DNA of 64,000 nt from Mixophyes australis (Eukaryota; Chordata; Amphibia; Anura; Limnodynastidae). The stretch's first letter is position 1. Each line of letters opens with the position of its first letter. The stretch is from the NCBI GenBank assembly GCA_036250195.1, contig JAVHZZ010000003.1, positions 60,902,789 through 60,966,788 of the forward strand, read 5' to 3'. Both the position numbers and the translations under genes were made by a program. Of this stretch, positions 55,204 through 64,000 are shown piece after piece. The notes under the pieces are model-generated. The model saw only the letters and a list, made by a program, of their open reading frames with translations. It was not told where the DNA came from and did not search any database.

Positions 55204-58200
55204 GTAAGTATCACATCATCTTTCATAGATGGGAGAAGGTTGTAATTATGTTAGAAACTATATGGCATGCTCTGTTTTTTTAGATTTATTAAGATATCAA
55301 AATCCATAAGGGTAATTTACCAAAAATGCGAGTATACCCAATTTTACAGGTGAGCGCATGGATTTGCAGGTCAAGGTGGTGGCTTCTGTGGGGGTGAAAG
55401 AGTTTGCACAGTCTGATAGTGGAAGTTGGATGTATTGGGGTGTTAATCATTTCGGACAGATTAAGGGCCATTGAGGAGAGTAAAACAAAAAAGTAGTAAC
55501 TTTTTGATCCTGGATAAACCATGCTACAATGCAAATTAGTTTATTGTTTTGCACATAAGGTTTTTTCATGTAGCACACAAATACTTGTTATCATTATTTG
55601 TACACTTAAATTTAAAGTTGATCTAGGATATCCCCTACCCCCAACTATAAATCATTCCCCACATTTTAAATGTACCACCCCCTCCAATGCAACATGGTTT
55701 TGCCAAAGTGAAAGTTACTCTTTTTTTTTTTTGCTTTACTTTCCTTGATGGCTCAGACCATAGTAAGTGCGTCGGTGACCCTAGTATTGAACTGAAGGGC
55801 AAAAGAAGCTTTTATGAGAAAGGATTGTGTAAATGAGCAGGCAGGGATGGAGAGGATACAGATTGGGAAGCAGTCCCTGTTTAAGCACTCAACCTTCTCT
55901 TTCCCACATAAGGGGGATTTCTCGGACTGGAAACCTACACTTATTCCTATAGTTTTAGTAGTGTTCTGCAATAAAAACATTGAACTACACAAAAGTGACA
56001 TATAATAAAGACAGTCACAAAGTATCCTCACTGTCATTATTAACTGAAGCCATAAATAAGCCTAAACAAGCAGTATTTTAGGAGAAACATATAAAAGTTT
56101 ATATTGATGAAGGGGTGCTGGTAAAACAGAGGCAGGTTAGTTTCCCCACGTCCTTTTCCCAGAGTATCCACAAACCTGCAAATGCCGAAACTGGGAAGTG
56201 GGTGTCCACCAAGAACTGTATTTGGCAAACAGTTAGGTGAATATTTAACAGTTAGTAAATGGCCTGTATTGTACATTGTATCCAAGGTGAAACTGGTTTG
56301 TTTATTGAAGAGAGTATAAAAGATCTCTGTCACTTTATTAAATGCACAAAAATGAAAGTTTCCATATTTCAAAAGATGTTATAAGAACTTTATTCTACAG
56401 ATTTGTTTATTTGGAAACAAAAATTCTCTTTGCTCCAAGCATTATGGATAAATATGATGGCCTGTATGTACTAATGTGGAGAAGAGTGGCACCCTTTGTA
56501 TAGAGGGTGCAGCGCTTCGCATATTACATAGCGATCTATCTAATATATAAATGCTTAGTGGCGTCTGTCTGTCTGTATGTGTGTGGAAAAAAAAAACCAA
56601 GTTGCAGTGCCACCTGCTGGGCAGAGTTATACACTGACCTACTAAATTCTTAGTGTGTGTGGGGAAAAAAATTCAAAAAGGGCTGAAATTTGATAGGGCT
56701 CAAACTCATTTTCGTGAGGTAATTTTACCTCATGAACACACATGTGTAGAGGCGTGCGTTAGTGTGTGTGTGTGTGTGTGTGGAAAAAACTATTTTCTCA
56801 GAAAGGGCTCATCCAATTGACCTGAAATTTGGTATACTGACATTATTTGACAAAAAAATTAGAATAGTCAAGTCAGTTAACTTCCATCATCCTCCCTTCC
56901 CCCCGTGGGAGGGGTAGTAAAGGCTAAATTTACGAGTTGAGGGGTCAAACTCATTTTCGTGAGGTAATTTTACCTCATGAACACACATTAAAAAGGCTGC
57001 TTGCGTCGGGAAGTAACGATCTTCCCCTGAGGAGGCCTGGGCTAGGTCCAAATGCATGACAAGAACCTTTTTAACACTTTAAGTAGCTTGATTTGACTAG
57101 AATGCATGAGTATCATGCACGGGTTAACTTGTTTATTTATATATGGCAATAGGGCTGATATTTTGAAATGGCGATAACAGAAGAAGGAGGGCAGCGGTAC
57201 TTGCACTCCCGCCATACTTGTTAAATAGGATTCCACATGCATTGTATGAGGAAGCTTGTGCAGATGAGACCAAGCAAATCATACTGCTGGCGGGTCTATC
57301 GACAGCGACAGTAATGCTGAAGTATAGTGTGAGGCCAGGGATAGGGTTTTTTGCTCTATAATAAATAGACCCCATAGAACAGTGATGGGCAACCGTCAGC
57401 CTACTACTGCCCCATGCACCAGGTATACTTTATTGTGAGATTTATTTACAGCTTATAACACCGGGTCTGATATGGTATTACAGATAGGTGTCTCTTTCTT
57501 TGATTAAATGCATTGTTTAAACTTGTTATTGAGAGTGAGGCTCCTTTTAAAGGTTAAAGGGTCAACCTCTGAAGTGTACCAGGTTGCCTATCACTGCCAT
57601 TGACTCTTACGTTTTAATGTTAATGGGCATAATTAGTGTTTTGAATAGGTCTAACAGTAACCTGATGGATTAATATGTCCCAAATTGGAAACGACAATGA
57701 AATATACTCAGACATTTTGAACATTTTGTTTTTCTTTTCTTAAAATAAAATCCATAAACACCACTCAGAAATTATGTCACCCGTTCTCTGTGGCATTGAT
57801 GCTTTTTGCATTCGTGTCACGCAAAATATAAGTGCTATCAAGCCTACAAAAATGTGCAATTACCCCCAATTTTTGTCCACCCAATCCCCACTTACTCACA
57901 CTATATTTCTGCAATCTCATTATACCTTCAATGGGAAAACAAGCCTAAAATTAAGATATACAATAATGATTCTGGCACTTATAATTGCATAACTATATTT
58001 GGTATCCGTATAATGTAGCCAGTTAAGCTTTAGGGTAAATTTCTGGGATGACACTAAAAGCCTAAATGTAGCTTTGGCAAGAATCGTAGACAAATATATT
58101 TCTTATATTTGCCCATTTGTCTCTGCACAAAAATATGTTTTGTTCTGTTATGATATAAAAATAAATTCCTATCTGTCTGGAAAAGAAGCAAAATAAAATG

Positions 58201-58992
58201 TGCTGGGCCAGATGGGAAAAAATAAAAAGGTAAAACTAATACGTTGCCAAAACATAAAAGTTGATCTGCCAATAAAGGGGCAAAAACCCTCCAGTCATTA
58301 GTATTAGAAAATTTTATTTGCATTTTCCACTTCATACTTGTACGGTGACCGTCAATCAATCTGGAAATAGTCCTATGTGTTAATGGTAAGATATCTCTTC
58401 GTTATGTCTTTAGGGCAGTTATAAAATAAAATAAATGTGGACTGTGCTAAGAATAAGAATAAGTACTGGTAATCTGAACAAAAGCAATTGTAGCGACTCC
58501 TTTGCAATGATAAAATACACGTTTATTGGTTATACACCTTAAAATATATATATTGTAACAACAAACATATAACATATAATATATAATAATCTCTTTAGAA
58601 ATGATCTCTGTAAGACTGAGATAAATAGATTGTTCAGTTTTGTTTCTAAATTAGGCTTTACACAGAGAGAGGGGAATGCAATAACTAACGCTGTAATGTC
58701 TCCAAATTACCACATATGTGGCTCCATGTTGAATAGGAAGACAAATGAATGTTTCTCACTCTCGTATCGATTCTTTGTAGTTTAGTTCTCCAATATCTGT
58801 GTAAGATTATCCTTGATATGATACAAGTAGCGCTCACTCCATGCAAGTCACACGTAATCATTCTGTCGCTGTAGTTCTATCTGTACAGTTAGCCGCTAGT
58901 GACAGCGTGATTATTTGTGAAATAGAAAATGTATTATCCCAGCAATTAACTATCAAAACATATATGTAAAGAACAAATGTATCTTATATATA

Positions 58993-59030
<38 letters not shown>

Positions 59031-62000
59031 TATATATATATATAGATATTTATAGATATAGATATATATAATTTATTTTTATTTTTGTTTAGTTTCAATT
59101 TCAGACACTTTGGTAAAACATTTAAGCTTGCAAAACCAAATGTCGGGGGTCCTAATTTTTGATAGACCCTAAACTTACATCTATGCTCCAGACAACAAAC
59201 AAATCGTTTGTACACCTCCCACTTCTTAGGAGGCAAAACAGGACAGGAAGGTTAGTTTTAAAGCCACAGCTGAATAACCCTTTATAAGCTGGCCTGGACA
59301 AGGTTAGGCAATGTAAGCAAAAGAGAAGAGAACAATGCCCACACCCAGCCTCGCCTGCATTTTTAACTGATCTGCTGAATAGCAATATAAATGCACTATA
59401 TGAATACAAAGAAAGAACTTTTTTGCCAGCGCTTGTGCATGTAGTCTCCTGTATATTATATACCTGCATGAGAGAGAGGAACGGATTATATTTTTATCAT
59501 GTTCAGTGGTCATGTTGCTTTTGAAAATGTAATGCCTCCACCTAGGTCGCACATAAAAGTGTTTTTTTTGGGTTTTTTAAATAGCAAGATAAGTACATAT
59601 TAAGCTTGCATCTGATAGTCATTGTTATTAGCTATCCTCCTAGAAATCATTATCTCCTTTACAAAAGCTCTCTGGTTAGCAAACAAGTATGGCTGGGTCA
59701 CAGTTTTCAGCATGTCCTGCGATAGTAGACCGGGGAGAAAGAGGTGAATGATGTCATAATGCGCAGAGCAGACACAAACACAGTCTTTCTGCTACACAGA
59801 GAGAAGCTCGCTCAGCATGTCATGTGACGGCAGCGGGGGAGAAGGAAGGGGGTGATGTCACAGTGAAAACAAAAGAAGGGACAAGGGAAAGCTTGTATAG
59901 ACTGACACATGTTTCATTGGATTGCTGCTTTAACTGCAGCCAAATATTAAAGTATTATCAAGAATTCCCAAAATATTCAGATCTGGCCCCACAACCAAGC
60001 TCAGCACATTTAATATTTCAATACTATTTCTTATAGCAATCCTCCCAACTGTCCCGATTTAGGTGGGACCATCAAAATTCAGACTGCTGACAGTTGAAAG
60101 ATGCTGACAGGTGCCGCTTCAAGGAATCAAGCAACAGTTTAAAGCATCACTGTTGTAGGCAGAAAAGCTTGTATCATCGTAATATGTGGCGTTATTAGGT
60201 GGAAGCTTTTACGTCTTCTCTTCTCCTCTAGCGGTACTATACCTAGGCAAGGGGATGAATTGTTGTGGTTTGCTGGAGTTGCAATAAAAACAAACACGTT
60301 ACACCTCCACCATGTTTTACAGAGATAATCATTGAGATTGTATTGCTTTTATATTACAGACCGCAGGCCCATTAAAGTCCAGATAACTTGCTGTAAATCA
60401 GTGTCGCCTGCAAAGATTAAGTCACCAATAACAGAGTTCAAGATTCAGTCTCTGGCTAAACCCTGTGTTAATGCTGTTATGTAAGTATAATACTTTGTGA
60501 TTTCAAGAATCTATTTTTGAGCAATTGCAGACAGTTCTACAGGGAAGTTTGTGAATCTGTGGGCAGGTGTCTATGAGGATGGGAGGTGCAGAAACAACAT
60601 TTTTCAGCATTGTATTATTTAAGTCTGATAAAGGGTTGGAAGGAGTTCATTGACAAGGACATGCTATTCTTTGGCCTCAGGACACCCAGCCTATACCTCC
60701 CCACCATAGTTCTTGAAATCTTCCACTATCAACACTCAGTTCCCAGAGATCAGGGGGTAGATTTATCAAACCCCCTAAAAAGAAAAAGTGGAGGTGTTGC
60801 CCATAGCAACCAGATTCTAGCTATATTTATCTAGAATGTGCTAGACAATGATAGCTAGAATCTGATTGGTTGCTATGAGCAACACCTCCACTTTTCCTTT
60901 TTAGCAGTTTTAGTAAATCTATCCCACAGGTTTCTATACTTCTAAAGGGACACATTTTGCACTTTTCAATTGCATTTCAATGGGACAGTGCATTTCTAGG
61001 TGCACTTCGAAGAATGTAAAAAATTCTTCAAACTTATTACAGTGACAAGTGTAATTAAGTCTTAAATCCAGCCTGGTGTCCCGTAACACTCATGATTAAT
61101 TTATTGGGAAATTCTGTAGAAGTGGAGACATTAGCTCAGTATTCCTATAATTTTTACCTCCAGTTTATAAAAAGTGGTGGTATTTTATTTATAGACTATG
61201 GAGTTAGTTTACCATCTTGAGGACAGTTTTACCATTTTCAAACTTTTAGTACATCTTTGTCAACATAACAAATTTTCTTTCCTGTATAAAATCTACAGAA
61301 ATCTACAGGAATCCCACAATTATCCCTTGACATTGACCAGGCAGTGTAGTTTGTACAGTAACATGGGAAAAGAAACAGTGGCTAAGTGGTTAGCACTTGT
61401 GCTTCGCAGCACTGGGGTCATGAGTTTGATTCCCGACCATGGCCTTATCTGTGTGGAGTTTGTATGTTCTCCCTGTGTTTGCGTGGGTTTCCTCCGGGTG
61501 CTCCGGTTTCCCCCCACACTCCAAAAACATATTGGTAGGTTAATTGGCTGCTATCAAAAATTGACCCTAGTCTCTACCTGTCTGTCTGTATGTATATGTC
61601 TATGTGTGTGAGTGTGTGTCTATATAAGGGAATTTAGACTGTAAGCTCCAATGGGGCAGGGACTGATGTGAATGAGTTCTCTGTACAGCGATGCGGCGCT
61701 ATATAAATAAATGATGATGATGATGATGATGATGAAACACCATGCAAAGATCAACATAGGTATGGCCAGGTACACACAACAGGGTTTTCAGACGATTATT
61801 CGACCATTCGACCCAATATCACAGTAGTGTGTACACTCCAATGAGGAACTATTATTGTTCCAAAGCCCATCATATAATTTAATTTGACTTTTAAACCGGA
61901 CTAAAAATCTTGTTCAATGATGGTGATCGGGACTTTTATTTTCAGTTGTTGGTAAAATCGTTAACTATATTGCATCGGGATAAGTTTTCTGTAGTGAGTA

Positions 62001-62292
62001 CCCAGCCTAAATCCCCTGTCCTGACCAGTAACACAATGAAAATCTTACAACACATACGTTCCAAGTATCTCCTATTCATATGGGCCTTTCATGTTTCAGA
62101 TTCCGCACTGAAAATGATGGATCCTTTTGCTCTGACCCTAAAGCCAATTGGGTGAGGAAAAAAGTTGAAGAGATGAGCGAAGGGAAAGTCAAATTACCCA
62201 CAGGTAGAAAAGGCGGAAAGAAGCAGAAGAATAATAACAAGAATAAACAGAAAAAGAAAACTAAGCGCATAAAAGCTGTGAGTATTGAATAA
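55110..62292 (+). CDS. CC chemokine precursor with long basic tail (three exons)
   Basis: A secreted chemoattractant that would signal through a CC chemokine receptor on leukocytes. Joined exons 55110-55203, 60360-60480 and 62100-62292 encode 135 residues. Residues 1-26 or so are a signal peptide (hydrophobic core SIALLVVTCLC). The mature part has adjacent cysteines in VQITCCKS, the third in LAKPCVNAV and the fourth in GSFCSDPKANWV, with the usual chemokine spacing. The C-terminal helix starts ANWVRKKVEEM. A further 35 residues or so are Lys/Arg/Asn-rich (GRKGGKKQKNN and onward), recalling the extended tails of CCL21, CCL25 and CCL28, which bind glycosaminoglycans. Introns are phase 1 and phase 2, the classical CC chemokine pattern, with GTAAGT donors at both. 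The exact orthologue cannot be named from sequence alone. Confidence 0.9.
55465..55760. mobile_element. MITE of the gggcctgattcatt family in intron 1
   Basis: Shares gcaaattagttta, ttgttttgcacataag, ttcatgtagcacacaaat and tttgctttactttcctt with 20478-20798 and 21534-21778; the termini are degraded (gggccattgagg; gatggctcagacc). Confidence 0.7.
56533..57020 (+). mobile_element. Helitron-like non-autonomous repeat in intron 1
   Basis: Starts tctaatatataaatgcttag, tggcgtctgtctgtctg, a form common at Helitron 5' ends. Contains two copies of tcaaactcattttcgtgagg / taattttacctcatgaacac (about 56699-56745 and 56947-56988), each with a gaggtaa..ttacctc hairpin. Ends after gggaagtaacgatcttccc, a possible terminal hairpin, though the final CTRR is not clear. 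No helicase is present. Confidence 0.5.
57380..57596. mobile_element. hAT MITE (cagtgatgggc family), 217 bp, intron 1
   Basis: Ends cagtgatgggcaacc and ggttgcctatcactg are strong inverted repeats. Flanks CCATAGAA (57372-57379) and CCATTGAC (57597-57604) agree at 6 of 8. Uninterrupted relative of 39837-40457. Confidence 0.8.
57605..60359 (+). other. Remainder of intron 1
   Basis: No further gene. (TA)n/(GATA)-type microsatellite at 58995-59070. 59710-59765 (cagcatgtcctgcgatagta ... aatgatgtcataatg) and 59813-59862 (cagcatgtcatgtgacggca ... ggtgatgtcacagtg) form an imperfect duplication. 60046-60070 is a short MITE-like remnant. The acceptor is tttatattacag before 60360. Confidence 0.6.
60360..60480 (+). 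CDS. Chemokine exon 2
   Basis: Encodes the CC motif, the N-loop and the first strands through the third cysteine. The 121-bp length is usual for the middle exon of CC chemokines. Donor GTAAGT at 60481; intron 2 (1619 bp) is phase 2. Confidence 0.92.
60754..60925. mobile_element. Palindromic MITE in intron 2
   Basis: gggtagatttatcaaa / tttagtaaatctatccc ends. Long arms (aaaagtggaggtgttgccca, tagcaaccagattctagcta and complements) surround a short centre, so nearly the whole element is one hairpin. Confidence 0.8.
61364..61734 (+). mobile_element. V-SINE in intron 2
   Basis: A box tggctaagtgg, B box gagtttgattccc, V-domain ctccctgtgtttgcgtgggt / ttcctccgggtgctccgg, and a ggcgctatataaataaatga then (tga)n tail. 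Sense orientation relative to the gene. Confidence 0.85.
61764..62008. mobile_element. MITE with ggccaggtacacac ends, intron 2
   Basis: ggccaggtacacac and gtgagtacccagcct are imperfect inverted ends. A partial relative is at 19900-19975. It ends about 90 bp before exon 3. Confidence 0.55.
62100..62292 (+). CDS. Chemokine exon 3
   Basis: Encodes the fourth cysteine, the C-terminal helix and the Lys-rich tail; stop TAA at 62290-62292. Acceptor catgtttcag. Confidence 0.9.
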
Positions 62293-62293
62293 A
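62288..62293 (+). promoter_or_regulatory. AATAAA overlapping the chemokine stop codon
   Basis: AATAAA spans the TAA stop. If used it would give a 3' UTR of only about 20-30 nt; a later signal outside the recognised set is equally possible. Confidence 0.3.
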
Positions 62294-62591
62294 TATATAA
62301 ATGTATAAGCTCTGTTTCACATGGAGGTGCAGTCATTTGGACATCACAATCTTTTTGCACCAGTTTGACATCCTCACATCACTACTAAGCAGTAGGAAGA
62401 TCCCACTCCTTCCATGATCCCCCGCCTGTGGCTTCCTGATTGTCTCTACCTTATTCCTCACATCGTGCCACTGCCCCTATCACATGCAGCCCTGTCTTCA
62501 ATAACATCGGAACACCATGAAAGGGGGCGGGCCTTGGTCGACCAAGGGGGCGTGTCTAGCCTTACCTGTGGGCGTTTCCAGTACCGCATAT

Positions 62592-63055
62592 GGGCTTCAT
62601 TTAGAGTCGTACGCAATGTGCGTCTAAGACTTACATGAAAGAGTAGGAGTTGGAGTGTGACGCAGCTTGGTAGGGTATTAGGAGTGGCATGCAACCCCAG
62701 TTGCGTCCCACTCGTAATACCTTACCAAGCTGCGACCAGTTCTCACAGCTAGCTAACTACTTGCGCAACCTAATTCCTGCCGCATTTTTCAGTCTTTATT
62801 GACGCGTATTCCACCTGCATCTTGATCCGACTAGGGTAGTTTTTTGTGGGTAGACGCCCATAGTATCTGAATTATTCACGGTCACGCCTACATAACTCCG
62901 TGTTCCACCCTTTCCCTCGTACTGAGACGCAAACTGTTGCAGTGTACACTTGGGTCTGAAATGCAGACGGAACTGCAGGGAACTGTTAGTTACTGCGTAT
63001 GCCCATCAGTGGAAATGTGCAGGATGGACTTTGCGTTCGACTCTAAATGTGGCCC
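62592..63055. mobile_element. Palindromic MITE, 464 bp, downstream of the chemokine gene
   Basis: Ends gggcttcatttagagtcgta and ttcgactctaaatgtggccc are inverted repeats of about 25 bp with TAT on both sides (62589-62591, 63056-63058). An internal hairpin has arms of about 33 bp (cgcagcttggtagggtatta and taataccttaccaagctgcg). Confidence 0.85.
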
Positions 63056-63284
63056 TATGTGTGGATGTATTTGAGAGAGTAAGCAAATATGTTTTTAATT
63101 AATCAGGCATTTTGGTACAAATGTATATGGGCCATGTCCACTCATTTATTTATTTTCATTTTATCTAAGTACTTTTATGTGTGTATATTCTAATAGTTAA
63201 TCCCCAGATCATATTTGTGTCCTATGGTTATTTTTCTAATTTAAAAAGTACAAAATAAGTGCTTATTATATTACAAATTCTGGC

Positions 63285-63475
63285 TCCCCCCACAGAGATG
63301 ACTAGCGCAACTTACCCTGCGATCACACATAGAGAGAGGAGGGGTCACACACCGATGCAAGCCAGCTTTGGTAGGGAGAGCAATTCGGGAAGTTAGCATT
63401 CTTTCCTGGCAGTCTGGGAGGTCTCCCAATATTCCGGGGAGTATCCCGGACATTCCAGGAGAATAGGCAGCTATG
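63285..63475 (-). mobile_element. MITE fragment related to 43141-43414
   Basis: Read in reverse, catagctgcctattctcctg, gaatgtccgggatactcccc and agactgccaggaaag follow the left half of that element. Only one end is convincing. Confidence 0.5.
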
Positions 63476-63551
63476 ATTAACATAAACACACAAGTGGACA
63501 GGTCACTGCCTCTCACAAAGTTAGCTCACTCATCGACCAGCCTGGGCACAC

Positions 63552-63830
63552 CAGTGGCGGATCCAGGGGGGGGGGGGGCGATCGGGGCGATCGCCCCCCC
63601 TAGCAGGGGCTTGCTGCCGACAGCTGCACACTGTGCAGCTCCGTTCAGTAGTGAAACGTGTGCTGCCCGGCTGCTCTGATTGTGTTTTAAACACAATCAG
63701 AGCAGCGGGACAGCACACTGCCACTGCCGAGCGGACCTGCACATACTGTGCAGCCGCCGGCAGCCTTAGAAATCAAAAAGGGGGGGGCCTAAATCGCTCC
63801 GGGTATATCAACAGTCTAGATCCACCCCTG
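63552..63830. mobile_element. hAT MITE, 279 bp
   Basis: Ends cagtggcggatccaggg and tagatccacccctg are flanked by GGGCACAC at 63544-63551 and 63831-63838 (8 of 8). The central palindrome is gctgctctgattgtgtttta and its complement (63668-63705). Confidence 0.9.
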
Positions 63831-64000
63831 GGGCACACACTGCTGCACATATTTACAAAAATAATTCTATAGCTTCAAAAAAAATGTAATTTAAACAGAC
63901 ATTTTGAAAGTACAAAACTGTAATATATTTGTAATATATATATATATATTTTTTATATAGATATTATTGTTCAAAAGACACTTACAGTTTTAGCAGTTCA

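Overview
The window is vertebrate nuclear DNA, most likely from an amphibian (probably a frog). This rests on one vertebrate-type CC chemokine gene and on the repeat families present: L2-clade LINEs, V-SINEs, a Penelope-like element, DIRS remnants, a Gmr1-type Ty3/gypsy element, Tc1/mariner copies and many hAT MITEs. The species is an inference; no bacterial, plasmid or phage genes are visible.

Layout. 1-11.4 kb: an LTR-like repeat on the minus strand, then a 5'-truncated Penelope-like element (GIY-YIG endonuclease end only) flanked by two apparently identical 855-bp direct copies of host sequence. Next is a solo-LTR-like element with a CCCTC target duplication; it carries about 24 copies of a 73-bp minisatellite and was later hit by a nearly complete L2 LINE. 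11.4-16.6 kb: L2 tail, decayed DIRS fragments, another LTR-like unit. 16.6-25.9 kb: unique sequence, an 86-bp minisatellite, MITEs and two hAT-type elements. 25.9-30.7 kb: a datable nest in which an older L2 was hit by a hAT MITE (TTCTAAAT duplication), which was hit by a second L2; then a V-SINE. 30.7-36.5 kb: two dead Tc1-like transposons, the second split by a hAT element (CCAAGCGT duplication) and by an unclassified 0.8-kb insertion. 37-42.7 kb: hAT-type elements, one nested in another. 42.7-49.6 kb: a solo retroviral-type LTR of about 1.27 kb (TATG duplication) interrupted by two hAT MITEs and a complete but inactive Gmr1-like element. 53-54.2 kb: a V-SINE split by a LINE tail that is split by a hAT MITE.

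The only host gene I can support is a three-exon CC chemokine on the plus strand (exons 55110-55203, 60360-60480, 62100-62292). It has a signal peptide, the CC..C..C pattern, the classical phase 1 / phase 2 introns of CC chemokine genes, and an unusually long lysine-rich tail. Its introns hold several MITEs, a Helitron-like repeat and a V-SINE. Most other long open frames are transposon remnants or artefacts of tandem repeats whose unit is a multiple of three.

All coordinates of element ends were read by eye; ends given without a target duplication are approximate.
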